A DNA stretch of 64,000 nt from Papaver somniferum (lineage: Eukaryota; Streptophyta; Magnoliopsida; Ranunculales; Papaveraceae): the NCBI RefSeq assembly GCF_003573695.1, contig NC_039362.1, forward strand, positions 174,229,690 to 174,293,689, in the 5' to 3' direction. The notes beneath the pieces are model-generated. The model had not been told where the DNA came from and searched no databases. It saw only the letters and a program-made list of their open reading frames with translations. Of the stretch, positions 36,587-47,594 are shown in pieces. Position 1 is the first letter of the stretch. Each line of letters begins with the position of its first letter. Made by a program: the position numbers and the translations under genes.

Positions 36587-37879
36587 CTAATGAATGTCAG
36601 TAAGATCAAACCAAATTTGTTGAAATACTTTAACGATGATATCATGATATTCATTTGAATTTAATGAAAGATAACAAGCTAATAGTTCTTCTAAATCACC
36701 TGATTTCCTTAAATCATTCTCAACAATCATCTCCACCATTGACTCTCTAAAATCCCTTTGAGGATCAAATGAAGATTTTATGACTGCAAAACTATCCGAA
36801 ACATTCGACGACACCACCGGTATTAATTTCGATGATGAGATGGTTGTCGGTTTCTTCATTCCGGTGGTGGTGGTGGTACGTTGCTTATTTGGCTTTGCTC
36901 CAAGGAACGTCATCGTCATGTCCTTCGAGTGGACTTTACGTGACAGAATTCTCGGAGAATTTGATCGAAGCTTAAGTCCCGGAGATCCCGCTGAGATAGA
37001 TTTTCGAACAAAAGGACTAGATTTTTGTTCTTTCGAAGAAAGTGACCCATGGACATTGTTTTCTTCCACATCTTTACTGGTTGATGATTTTCTTCTTCTG
37101 GATGATTTTTGTTCTCTCGTCTTGTTTGTAGGCAGCTTGGTAATGATCGGAGGAAGTTCAAGCTCCATAATGGGATCGAACCCATCATCGAATTTCTCAG
37201 CACAAGAAGATTTTTTACTATCAGTAATATCTATAATGATATCAGTAGTTGAAGCACTTACTCTGCAACTACAAGAAGTAGTACTACTAGACATCGACAT
37301 AGACACAGAGTTAGCGTCAACTGTTATTGATTCAGCACATTCTTGATCATTGTCTAGTTCAGGAGAAACAGCAGGTGTAGAATCAGACTTACTAGCAGAA
37401 CTCCATGCGGATGATGATGATTCTCGAATATCTCGACAATTACAAGACGGTGAAACCGAAGAAACTGATTTATTATTACCTGTACTTCTTCTTCGACTGT
37501 TCTTCGGCCTTGATCTTTTGGATGATTTTCTTGGTGGCTCTGCTGCTGCTGCTGCAATGTAATGAAGGTCGGAAACTTTTGAGTTTTTTGGTGATGAATT
37601 CTGAATGGCCTTATGAATATCAAGTAGTACCTGATCATTGGCTTCAGGTTTAATGTGAATTTCTCTGGTGAAGTAGCAAGAATGCCTAGGATGAGAAATT
37701 TGCTCTGTTTGATGATGATATGGTGGTGTTGAACTAGTTGGTGGTGGTGGTTGTATCAGATAATGGTGGTGGTGAAGATTTTTTTGCTTGTTCTTAACTG
37801 GATGAGGATGACCATTTTTGAGCTTGTAAAACCATGCATTTGGCATCATATCTGATAATCTAAACTTGTAATTCCCCAT
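36587..37879 (-). CDS. OFP: OVATE family protein (transcriptional repressor)
   Basis: Plant-specific regulator that acts in the nucleus and cytoplasm, binding TALE homeodomain (KNOX/BELL) proteins and TRM proteins, and affecting cell elongation, organ shape and secondary wall formation. Single-exon frame of 430 residues, as usual for the family. The N-terminus [20 protein letters not shown] is the conserved DNA-binding/OFP-N type motif. The middle is Ser/Arg/Lys-rich with SRRRKSST and [11 protein letters not shown] basic clusters (possible nuclear localisation). The C-terminal OVATE domain (about residues 363-427) reads [20 protein letters not shown]...[20 protein letters not shown]...FQQIWFDL. 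The start at 37879 is supported by the N-terminal motif. Resembles the OFP1-5 class; orthology cannot be fixed here. Intact. Confidence 0.96.
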   Translation of the reverse strand: MGNYKFRLSDMMPNAWFYKLKNGHPHPVKNKQKNLHHHHYLIQPPPPTSSTPPYHHQTEQISHPRHSCYFTREIHIKPEANDQVLLDIHKAIQNSSPKNSKVSDLHYIAAAAAEPPRKSSKRSRPKNSRRRSTGNNKSVSSVSPSCNCRDIRESSSSAWSSASKSDSTPAVSPELDNDQECAESITVDANSVSMSMSSSTTSCSCRVSASTTDIIIDITDSKKSSCAEKFDDGFDPIMELELPPIITKLPTNKTREQKSSRRRKSSTSKDVEENNVHGSLSSKEQKSSPFVRKSISAGSPGLKLRSNSPRILSRKVHSKDMTMTFLGAKPNKQRTTTTTGMKKPTTISSSKLIPVVSSNVSDSFAVIKSSFDPQRDFRESMVEMIVENDLRKSGDLEELLACYLSLNSNEYHDIIVKVFQQIWFDLTDIH

Positions 37880-38286
37880 TCTTCTTCTTGATTTTTTTTT
37901 CTTGAGTTCACTCCGAATGTTTTTGTAGTTTCTAGTGCAAGAGTATGTTATTATAGAGGTGGTGGTGGTGGAAAGAAAAGGGGTTTTGAGAGATGAGATT
38001 GTAGGGACCCTGGAAGGCTCAAAAAAGTCATACGACTAATAATATATTGAAAATGGGCCATCATAAACAGTCCAAATATGTAGAAAACTCTATAGAAATA
38101 ATAAATTGTTTGTGTAATTAATTTTCTAGACGTATTTCTGTTCATTGAAAGGTATGGCTAATCAAACACCAAATCATGTAGTGGACTATCACAATGCTAT
38201 AATGGTAAAATCGTCAGATGTATTTGAACCCCTATAGATTTGGTAGAACTAAATAGAGTCTGATCAACTCAAATGTTGGACAGCTA
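37880..38286. other. OFP upstream region
   Basis: Promoter side of the OFP gene. A TTATAGAGG stretch (37950-37958) and pyrimidine-rich minus-strand leader are visible, but no clear core element. No other feature. Confidence 0.3.
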
Positions 38287-38834
38287 GAGCAACTGCAGTT
38301 GTGCGATCATAACCAAAGACCAAATATCAAAAAAAGATCAAAATTTAAGTTTAGCCCGTGTTGCAACGCTACGGTGGAAGACTAAATTTGGTGGAGCGTA
38401 CGTTATAAGTCCGCCCGCTGGTGGAGCGTAAATTATAAGTTCGCCTGACGGAGAACACGAATTAAAAAAAAAAATGGGGCGTAGGTATAGTTAACGCCCC
38501 ACTAAAGAAAAAAATGGACAAAAATACCACGCCCCACACTAAAGAAAAAATAAATAAAATGGGACGGAGGTATAAAGCAAGCCTGGTGTGGGGCGTGGAC
38601 TTTATGCACGCCTGGTGAAGGGCGTAGATTATATACCCGCCTGGTGGTGGGGCGAACACTATACACGCCTAGTGAACACTATACGTTCGCTCGACTATAT
38701 TTTGTTTTGGTCTTGGTCCCAGACCAAATATAGTCTGGGATTTAGTTTTTGGTCCTGATTTTAATCGATAGTCTGTCCGCTGTGTCTCGTTTTTTGACCA
38801 AATATTTGGTTATACTCGTCCACTGTGGTTGCTC
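38287..38834. mobile_element. MITE-like element with GGGGCG-rich interior
   Basis: Ends are inverted: left GAGCAACTGCAGTTGTGCGA then ATAACCAAA, right TTTGGTTATACTCGTCCAC then TGTGGTTGCTC. Near-match 3-bp flanks CTA / TTA could be a worn target duplication. The core (38350-38700) repeats GGGGCGT..(A/G)..TATA...CGCC words: GGGGCGTAGGTATA, GGGGCGTGGACTTTAT, GGGCGTAGATTATATAC and GGGGCGAACACTATAC. No coding capacity. Superfamily uncertain (PIF/Harbinger or Mutator). Confidence 0.65.
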
Positions 38835-41070
38835 TTAGGGTTTTCAAATAACTGGCCAGGAGTAGTTAAATTTGTTGATCAAAATATATGTAGATTCTTA
38901 TATTTGAGGTCGGTAATAATTTAAATTTTAACACGAGTTTTGGATGATGGACTATGAAGGTTAATTCTTCTAGCATGTGCTTGTGATGATTCAACAGTTA
39001 GGTGTACGGTATAATACTTGATTGCGGTGATGATGGGAAAGGCGAATCATATTTATGAGAGACAACAATTAATGGTAAATCTCATGACGCGACCGAAGAC
39101 ATATTCGACTATTGAGGGTGGGTAGAATTAGATTAGATTCTATGAACGACAATGGAAGACGTTGTTCTTTTCTTGTAGGTTTAATAAAGCCTATTATATA
39201 GCTTAGCTCTAACCAAATCTTGATTTTGTCTCTGAAGTAAAAGATCATGACCAAAAATTTGTTAACTTGTTCGAAAGATCTTCAAACCACTTGTTTAAAT
39301 ATTTGGTTAAATTCCTTTAGTTAATCACGATGAACTAGTAATAATCCTGTTTCGTTTTGTTTTTCAAACTCAGAATTATTTAAACACGACACCAATAATT
39401 AACATACAATTGAGGAACCCATTGTCAAATACACGACATAAATTCGTACACCCTCTTTTTTCCAAGGATGTTGCAGGAGGTTATCAAATTCCACTGAAAA
39501 TTACTAATTCAGTGAATCCAGTAGTAAAGAATGTTTTGCTTTATATAATTAGGTAACCACTGTAGCTAACAGTTTTTTCCTTCACCAAGACAACAACTAC
39601 AAAAGAAATAAAAGAATCATTTGCAAGATTGTGCATTTGGAAGCTTGTTGGTAGATATATATCATGATATTCATTTCATTTGTATGCATTCAGAAAATGT
39701 GGCAAACATAAAGATACAATGTATTAGAAGATGTTGGGAGGCAATTCCTTTTGGTAGGAGAATTCTAACAATAGAGATCATACCATATCTTTGGATGCTT
39801 TGGTGAAACCACAACACATATATTGTTGTAAACAAACTCCAAGTGAAATCACCAAAAAACTGCATGTCCACTTTTTACGTTACCAAAAGGCAAACTTCAC
39901 ACTTTCTTCAAAACTGCAACACCAACAGGTACTACACATAGTTCTCCTTTTCATTACGTTTCGCTTTCTTTTCGAAAGAAAATCTTTTTGCACGTAAAAG
40001 ATTTGTGGGGATCATAGAACACTACACAGCGAAGAAGTTTTTTTTTTGTTAGTATGTTATAATTTCGAAATCGAGTAGCTAATCATGCATAAAAAGATTG
40101 TACGTTGAAGTGGGGCTGGTTTGCGGTACTTGTGATCTTTCTTCGCGTGGTTTATGGTGTCGCAGAACGCACAAACACATCGTTGATTGGTGTATGATTT
40201 TGGGATGATGATGGTGAAGGGAAACAAAACCTGCAAACATAAAAGCTTTAAAGTATGAACAGTAAGTTTCCAATGGCAGTGCTGTGCTGTAGTGGCCTGT
40301 GAATATGGTGGTACGTACGTTTTTATGGGTGGGGGTAAAATTGTAGTGGTGGTTGTGGGAAGAAGACTGGAGACTAGAAAGACGAGAGAATTGGGGACCA
40401 AAAATCACTATCGTCCTCGACTTATTTCACGTGCAATCGATCTGGATTTTCTCAGATGAGTCCAGCAACTACTCACACGTGTTGTGGAGGCCCATGAGTG
40501 TGAAGAAGTCTACTGTACAGTAGAGAGGCCCATCAATGTCTGCTATGGGACTACTCTTGATAGAGAGTAAGTTGTGTGGGAAAGAAGAAGATAATGGAGA
40601 TCACCTATTCTATCACTATGTCTATGTGTAGGTATACTAGATAGATTTGGCATTACTTCATCCAAGCCCTCAAAATATCCTGGTGTTTTCAATGCAACTA
40701 GTATACTTTGAAACTTGGTACCAACTAATCATCTTTCTGAGAATCCAGGTCTCGATCCATGGCCAAGACGAGTCGCTTAATTTCGTTGAGACGAGATTTG
40801 GCCAGTAAACTAGATGAGATGACCGAGATTCTACCAAAATGCGGCTAAAATCACGCTGAGAAGACCCAAATTCCACCGACATGCGTTCGAGATCTCGCCG
40901 AAATAAATTTTACATATAAAAGTTAATTAATGAAAATCAAATCCAACCCCAACAACCTCATTTTTTTCTTTTCACTTCTCTTGAAAATTGACATTGTTAC
41001 CCTCTTTGTATTCATATAAATTGTGCAAAAAGCTTGGCATAAACATTATGGGTATAAAATTCCTAAATAA
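38835..41070. other. Intergenic DNA
   Basis: Several short frames on both strands (for example 40057-40408 minus in two frames), none with recognisable domains or splice structure. A His-rich reading at 40080-40400 reflects repeated CA(T/C) triplets. Nothing else stands out. Confidence 0.4.
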
Positions 41071-41106
41071 AGACTCTCGAGGTTACTAAATAAAGACTCT
41101 CGAGGT

Positions 41107-41528
41107 ACTAGACTGCCTACACCAAATACTTAGCATTGGAAACCGCTTGTCACCTTTTTTTTTGTAATAAACTTTGTGTGATGCTTCTTATGATAAAAAT
41201 AATAAACTAACAAGAATTGCACTGGTGTTGCGTGATTTTGCGGGGAACTGGTGGGGATGCTCAGCTAAGTGCTATGCAGGAGTAAAAGATTCCGAACATG
41301 CGGAATGTCTGGCGTTTTCAGAAGCTGTTAAATGGAGCAAAGCTTTGCAACACACTCCTGTAGTTTTGGAAACAAACTTACAAGGAATTGAAAGCTACAT
41401 AATGAAGAAAGCACCGGTGATAGCTTGGGAAAATGAAGACATTCTTATTGAGAGTCTTTTAATTGCAGACAATATAACCTCCTTTAGTTAATAAATTTCA
41501 CATCCTTGGCATAAAAAAGAAAAAAAAA
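41107..41528 (+). mobile_element. 5'-truncated LINE, RNase H end, with target duplication
   Basis: Encodes the terminal RNase H-like (RVT_3) domain of a plant non-LTR element: CDASYDKNN, ALVLRDFAGNWWG, DSEHAECLAFSEAVKW and VVLETNLQGIE (41174-41491). The usual third acidic residue in the E-T-D motif is Asn here. It ends in an A-rich tail at 41512-41528. A target duplication AGACTCTCGAGGT (13 bp, extendable by the shared A run) is at 41094-41106 and 41529-41541. A further copy of the same word at 41071-41083 predates the insertion. Confidence 0.88.
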
Positions 41529-41694
41529 AGACTCTCGAGGTTTCATCGAGAATCTCTTCAAAACAATGTTGTCTCAGTGTCTCTGTACCAACATAGTTTA
41601 CGTTACATAAAACTAGTACAACTGTTGCCACGATAGGAGGGCCGACCGAAGAAGAATCCAAAAATGGGATTTTTCTGCGACTATTTTCGCTTTG

Positions 41695-41925
41695 TTTACG
41701 GAAAAGTGATACTTTCACCCCGTTTCGGAAAAATTATTACTTCACCCCGTTTCAGAAAAAGTGATATTTTCGCTATGTTTCGGGAAGAATGATACTTTCG
41801 CCTCGTTTCAGAAAAAGTGATACTCTCACTCCGTTCCAAAAAAAGTATGATACTTTCGCTTCGTTTCAGAAAAAGTGATACTCTCACTCCGTTCCAGAAA
41901 AAGTGATAACGAAAGTATCACTTTA
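41695..41925. repeat. Minisatellite, GTGATACTTTCACCCCGTTTC unit family (about 30 bp)
   Basis: About seven imperfect units of GAAAAAGTGATACT(T/C)TC(A/G)C followed by (C/T)CCGTTTC. The right side (41905-41975) continues with the same words inverted (GAAAGTATCACTTT, CTATCACTTTTCCCGAAAC), forming a large imperfect palindrome. The word resembles the terminal sequence of Stowaway-type MITEs (CTCCCTCCGTTTC...). Confidence 0.75.
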
Positions 41926-41994
41926 CCCAAACTTTAGTGAAACTATCACTTTTCCCGAAACGAAATGTGAAAGTATCAATTTTTCTAAAACCAA

Positions 41995-42290
41995 AAATTG
42001 GTCGATTTATAAACCAAAATATGGTTGCATGATGTGTTATGCGACCTTTGTGGTGGTTTGCATAATAGCTATGCATTCAATTTTCAAGAATTGTGCCTAA
42101 AATAAAAGTATCGCTTTTCTTGAAACAGAGGGAGTACATCGTTTTATTAGTTGCAAAGGGAAATTAGTTGATGCATAAACCAAAATATGGCTACACAAAG
42201 TATTATGTATCCTTTGTGGTGGTTTGCAAAATGGATATACATTTAATTTTCTAAAATTGTGTCTAAAATGATAAATATCTCCAAATTTTT
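41995..42290. repeat. Diverged tandem pair, about 165 bp
   Basis: ATAAACCAAAATATGG(T/C)T...CCTTTGTGGTGGTTTGCA(T/A)AAT...ATTTT(C/T)..AATTGTG(C/T)CTAAAAT occurs at 42008-42105 and again at 42175-42270. Between them is a Stowaway-like end, CTTGAAACAGAGGGAGTAC. Confidence 0.65.
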
Positions 42291-42721
42291 CGTAAAAACT
42301 CTAAATTTGATATTTTTGTTTATACTCATTGGGTAGATTTTTTTATTACCTTTCCAACGAGATAAAATTTGTAAAATTCTAAGGTACGGATTTTTAGATA
42401 TGTTATATTAAAGTTTGGTTGCCAATTATACCATTAAAGAATATGATACATAAGGAATTATAGTAATTTGACTAAAAGGGAGGGATATTATGGTATTATC
42501 AAGTGCATACTACCAAAATCTTTTTATGAAATTGCAAATTAATGTTAGGTTTCAATTTACAAAAATGTGGCCATAAAAGGGACTCCCTCCCTACGGGCCC
42601 TTCGGGCCCTCCGGTCGGTCGGCCCAATAAGGATCCAAAAAATGTTATGCGCTAATATGGTTGGTGTGGAAAGAAAGAAATAGGAGAGTCTTTTGGAACA
42701 AGTTCAAGCCTAATGCCAATA

Positions 42722-42729
42722 TTAAGCAT
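42722..42729. repeat. Target-site duplication of the composite MULE, left
   Basis: TTAAGCAT, identical to 56736-56743. Confidence 0.85.
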
Positions 42730-43063
42730 GAACGATTTTTTGGGGACCATGGTTTTTTTGGGGGGACCATCGTCCTATTAGGCCACCTACCCTACAATGT
42801 TAAGGGATGTCCTAAAATCAGATAAAATTACTAATTTGGCCCTTACCTTAATTAAATTAACCCTAACCTAATAACTACATCTAACTTAATCAAAAAGAAA
42901 AACCTAAATACAATCCTAATCTAACCTAGCCGCACAAAAAAAAACAGTTTTGAGGAACTGTTCTCCTCTTCTTCTTTCCTCTTCCCCCATTTCAACATCA
43001 TCTTCATCGATTAATCGTCGATTCATAACATTTTCATCGTCGATTAATCAATCGACTATAAGA

Positions 43064-46000
43064 ATGGTTCTTCGAAAGAAAACCAATAGACTCCCAGGAA
43101 TAGGTCCCCCATTAGGACATCTAGCAAATCAGTCAAGTGATTTTGAGATTCATAAAGAAGTGGAAGAGCCAGGTGAATCCAAAATACAATATAATAGACG
43201 CAGTAAGAAGCCTGATTCTGCCATGGGACCGATTCGCAGGTATTTTCCAACAAACCCATACTTTTAATTTAATTTTGATTCGTTTAATTGAATAAAAATC
43301 ATCAAAATAGGGTTCGAATGGGAGTTACAGTGCGATGTTCGGTTAGGACGAATTTCTAGAAAACCCTAGTTTGTTAACCGAACTTCCTGAAAGGAAGAAC
43401 ACGAAGAACAGTTCGGTTTTATAGGATTCAAAACCGGGTCACCGAACTGCCAGTTCGGTTAGTTCGCAAAAAAGCATTAAACTTTTTTCTAACCGAATTT
43501 CACCAGTTTTGCAACAATTTTTTTTCCACTTGTAACCGAACTGTGCAATTTTTCCCGCTATTTTGAGTTTTTGTGTAACCGAACTGAGCTATCTTGTTCG
43601 GTTGGTTCACATAATATTCTAAAACTATTTAGTAACCGAACTTTACCAAAAAAAAAAACAAATTTCAATATAACCGAACTATGCTATTTTTCCCTATATG
43701 TTGAGTTTCAATTTAACCGAACTTGTCCAACTATGTTGTGTTGCATACATGTGGAGTTCGGTTTATTCGCAAAAAACCTTGACAAACCGAACTCTTCACT
43801 ATTAGTTACCAATGTTGAGTTCGGTTTATTCGCAAAAAACCTTGACAAACCGAACTCTTCAGTATTTGCACACATGTCGAGTTCTGTTTGATCGCAAGAA
43901 ACCTTGACAAACCGAACTCTTTACTATTAGTGACCAATGTTGAGTTTGGTTTATTCGCAAAAAACCTTGACAAACCGAACTCTTCAGTATTTGCACACAT
44001 GTGGAGTTCGTTGTGTTCGCAAGAAACCTATTCGAACCGAACCTTACGCTGAGAACCCTTATGTTGCATCTGATTTAATCAATCATTTATCGGTTAAGCT
44101 AATATATTTTGTTTTCTTGATTAGAGGAAAACAACCTTTACTGGAAGATCTGAGAACTCCCATGCCTCGAGGCAAAGTACATTGTGGTGCCGGTAAGCGT
44201 GGAACAAAAAATGCTAAGTATGGAGGTGGGTCATTACCGGGTGTTGTCATCCAAGATGGTGTCAATAGAGATAATGTTGACAACGTAAGCCAACAAGTTA
44301 ATGAAGAGATTGTGGAAGAGATGTGCAGTCAAGAACATAATCAAGGCGGAGAAGACGAACTAGCTCAAGGAGGAGGAAATGAGAGTGGCGATGATGAGGG
44401 TGAAAAAGATGAGGAAGACGGAGACAAGGATGGAGATAAGGATGATGTTGGATCAGAGGAAAACTCGGATGAAGAGGAAGAAGAAGAGGAACAAGCAGAC
44501 ATAGTGGTAAAGAGACCTAGAAAGACGCCTAAAAATCCTTGTGCTAGATATTCATACGTTCCTCATAAGGATTTGTGTTTGCCGCCAAAGAATCCAACAT
44601 ATGGTACTCCAAGAGATGGCGGGGAGGTATTGATGGGCTACAAAAACTCATGGGCTGCCAAGATCTTTGCGACAAAGGTATGGTTCAATCTTAACCATCA
44701 AGATTTAGATTTCTCAGTCATTTTATTATATTTTGACATACATTGTTCTTTTCTATATATATTAGTATATAAGATATGATGTTGTTTTTTTAGGATCATA
44801 AAAATGTATTTCGTATTTTGAAACGTCAAAAGAACAAGGTATGGAATATAGAAAATGAGTGTGATGAGGTCCGCTTGGCGGTATTTGATTGTGTACTATG
44901 GAACGGGATACAACATGTGCACCAAAAATTTGATGTTGTCACTATTACTGCATTTGCCGAGAGGGCTTATCCAGAAATGGATACCTTTCATCTACCTTTT
45001 GGTGAGATGGCAATAACTCCAAATAATTGTTTTAGAATCACAGCCCTACCAATTACAAGAACAAGTGTTCGAGATGGCAACGATCCCTCGATGAGTTATG
45101 AAGTTCTTGAAAAACTAGTCGAAAGGTGTCTAGGATGGAGCGATAAAAAGGCACAATGTGAGTTTAGGCGAGCTAACAAAGAGCCTAAGGAAGGTAATGA
45201 GTATAATGAGTATGAGGAAGACCGCACGTACAAGAAGAAGTTGAAAAAGATCAAGCTCAAAACCTTGTTTGATGAGTTTTCAGGGACGAAAGATTTGGTT
45301 TCTCAAGGAAAGTTGGTGATGACAGATGAGAAGACTAAGCACCATGTGACTGATTATTTGTTATATGAACTTGGAACCATCTTCTTCCCTGACACTTCAG
45401 GCCACGTGGTAAATGCTCATTACCTCCAGCTATTGGACCCCTTGGATGAGGTGAGCAACTACTCTTGGGGAATTGCGGTTCTTTCATTCGTTCAAGTGGA
45501 ACTCAGAAAAGCTTCGAGGCTTAGGAGTCTATATTTTGGAGGCTTATACACCCTTGTTCAGGTACCCCGTTAAATTATCGTTTGTGTGTTTGAATATATA
45601 AGTGGATGAATGTGTATTGTTACTAATCATATTGCGAATGTATTATTTTTTGCCTCTTCTCATAGGTTTGGGTGTACGACCACTTCCCTAAACTGAAATT
45701 GTCTCATGCTCGCACTCCTTGGCCTTATGGGAAGCCTACAACTGGTAAAATGAATTTTTGAATTCACAGGAAAAGAATAAGGAAAAAAAGGTGTTGGAGT
45801 TGAGGGAGACATTGGATAAGTTAACAGTGGAAGATGTGGTTTTCCATCCTTACAACATTGCATCAGATGAAGACGAGGAGGATATTGATGTTATTAATTT
45901 CTCACCTGTTGCGGGTTATAATGGACCGTTGTTTCATCCTGGGGGTTGTACAATGTATAATCCTCGAAGAGTACTTAGACAACTTTCTTGTGTCCAAAGT

Positions 46001-46652
46001 GTCCCACAAGTGGAAAACTTCAACTTCAAGGTAAAGAAGGTCGGAACTAAGAACAGCGAGAAGAATTTCATCCCCAAGTACGATCCTGCTCCATCAGTGG
46101 ACCACTGGAAGAACTTTGGGGATTATCTTGTTCCATTCGAAGAGTTACAAGATTCGTTTGATGAGCCAAATGCCGCTGACGATGGATATATGGAATGGCA
46201 TGAACATTTTTCTCATCCTCGTGTAATAAACAGTGTCCAACAAGCCCGTGCTGATAAAACAAAAGCGACGGCAATGGAGAAAGAGGCTCAGAAGATTATG
46301 AAGCCTACCCCTATGTGTGGTGATGAGGCCTTGATCTTGTGGAATTTGGCGGTAAGATATTTACTTTTATTTTTGTTTTTCAAAATGTTATAAAGTATTG
46401 AAAAATAATAGTGACTTATGTTTTTGATGAGAAAAGGTGAAGGCAAGTGCTAAATTATTGAAGAAATTGATGGAAAAAATCCGGAGTGGAGAGCCGATGG
46501 ACACTCGAGAACAAACAGACCTCTACAACCAAATAACTAATGTTTTTAATCCCGACCTTGTCGATACAATCCAGGTTGATCCAAGCCAGACCATGCCGTT
46601 GAAAAGGAGTCGCCAACAAGGGGAAGGTTCAAGTCGGATGGTTCAACAATAA
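43064..46652 (+). pseudogene. Plant mobile domain (PMD) protein gene inside the transposon; six exons, probably disrupted
   Basis: PMD proteins (MAIN/MAIL1 relatives) occur both as host silencing/genome-stability factors and in plant transposons. Exons: 43064-43239, 44125-44677, 44794-45561, 45666-about 45744, about 45758-46351, 46437-46652. Exons 1-4 splice in phase with GT-AG borders (AG|A at the first junction). Exon 2 encodes a Glu/Asp-rich stretch (about residues 125-180) plus a basic KRPRKTPK patch. Exon 3 holds the PMD core: TITAFAERAYPEMDTFHLPF, GEMAITPNNCFRITALPI and YFGGLYTLVQ. Between exons 4 and 5 the frame is lost: a GT..AG interval of only 25 bp at 45745-45769 does not restore phase. 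The stop at 46650-46652 (after SSRMVQQ) is followed in the same frame by about 30 more codons with a basic KAPKRKSRKVSRSSRGR tail, so the stop may be premature. Intron 1 is an 885-bp AACCGAAC repeat array. Confidence 0.8.
43320..44042. repeat. AGTTCGGTT/AACCGAACT array in PMD intron 1
   Basis: Well over a dozen exact or one-off copies of (A)GTTCGGTT or its complement, on both strands, often paired as AGTTCGGTT...AACCGAACT hairpins. The right part (43754-44042) is a regular array of five units alternating 63 and 62 bp, each GAGTTCGGTTTATTCGCAA, CCTTGACAAACCGAACTCTT. The spacer alternates between ATTAGT.ACCAATGTT and AGTATTTGCACACATGT, giving a higher-order period of about 125 bp. Confidence 0.92.
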
Positions 46653-46739
46653 AGCAGTGGAGATGACAGTCCCAGTGACGAAGGACGACCTAAAGCTCCT
46701 AAACGCAAGAGTAGAAAAGTTTCTCGTAGTAGTCGTGGT

Positions 46740-47072
46740 AGATGGGTGATTGCAACAATTAGTACTTTGTTTTCTTATGTTTGGAAGACTTTTTTTTATT
46801 GCGGATTTAGTAGTTTGTTTCCTTATGTTTAGAAGACTTTTGTTTTGCGGATTTGGTAGTTTGTTTTCTTATGTTTGCTTCCAACATTTAGTTATATGGA
46901 TTACTAAATGAATTTCATAATTTGGTTTTTAATTTGTGTTTTCAGGGATTAATTTGGCTATTTGACTCATATGTGTTTCGTTAAATTCAAATTTTTAAGA
47001 AATTATTAGTTAGTTTGGCTATTTGACTCATATGTGTTCCATTAAACTCAAATTTTAAAGAAATTATTAGGA
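46740..47072. other. Spacer between PMD gene and inverted-repeat block
   Basis: Contains a three-fold repeat of TAGTTTGTTTTCTTATGTTT-type units (46760-46880) and a tandem pair of GTTTGGCTATTTGACTCATA then TGTGTT (46950-47040). No coding sequence. Confidence 0.6.
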
Positions 47073-47369
47073 AGTTCGGTTAGTTGATTAAATTTGGTAA
47101 ACAATAGAACTTGATAAACAACAAGTTCGGTTGTTCCGCAGATTTAATCAACTAACCGAACTCATTAACAACAAATTTCAAAAGTTACAGTGTAATGTTC
47201 GGTTACCTGGTATTATTTCGCAGGTAACCGAACTCTGTTGTTCGGTTACCTGCGAAATAATACCAGGTAACCGAACTATGGAGCTCAAAAATCAGTGAAA
47301 ATTTTTCTAAGTTCGGTTACCTGCAAAATAATATCAGGTAACCGAACATTACACTGTAACTTTTGAAAT
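47073..47369. repeat. Nested long inverted repeats built on the AGTTCGGTT word
   Basis: First pair: 47073-47093 and 47142-47162 are exact reverse complements (AGTTCGGTTAGTTGATTAAA + T). Second: 47176-47233 pairs with 47310-47369 (GTTACAGTGTAATGTTCGGT..., outer arm about 58 bp, few mismatches). Within it, 47194-47232 also pairs with 47237-47276 (GTTCGGTTACCTGGTATTAT...). Transcription through here would give long fold-back RNA. Confidence 0.92.
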
Positions 47370-47594
47370 ATTGTTGTTGCTTAGTTCGTTTAGTTGACCA
47401 AATATGCGAAACAACCGAGCTTTTAGACTGGACTGTTCGGTTTTGTCTATGCATTTCATATGTAACCGAACTCTGTATTTTGAAATTTGAATAACACAAA
47501 TTTCAAGTAACGACTATCTTTCTTGCCGTTATACACCTCTTTGGTTATAAGTATGTGTCTCATAGTTAACATTTTGTCTCAAAATCTTCTAAAA

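Noticed and set aside
36780..37346. 188-codon plus-strand open frame
   Set aside because: It is the antisense shadow of the OFP coding sequence; Asp/Ser/Val-rich composition mirrors Ser/Arg codons and no domain is present.
40057..40408. Two overlapping His/Ser-rich minus-strand frames, considered as a small peptide gene
   Set aside because: Both frames arise from the same CA-rich sequence; no splice-consistent model or homologue was recognised.
43754..44042. CRISPR-like regular array of repeats and spacers
   Set aside because: The spacers are two alternating repeated sequences, not unique ones, and the host is a plant; it is a tandem hairpin array.
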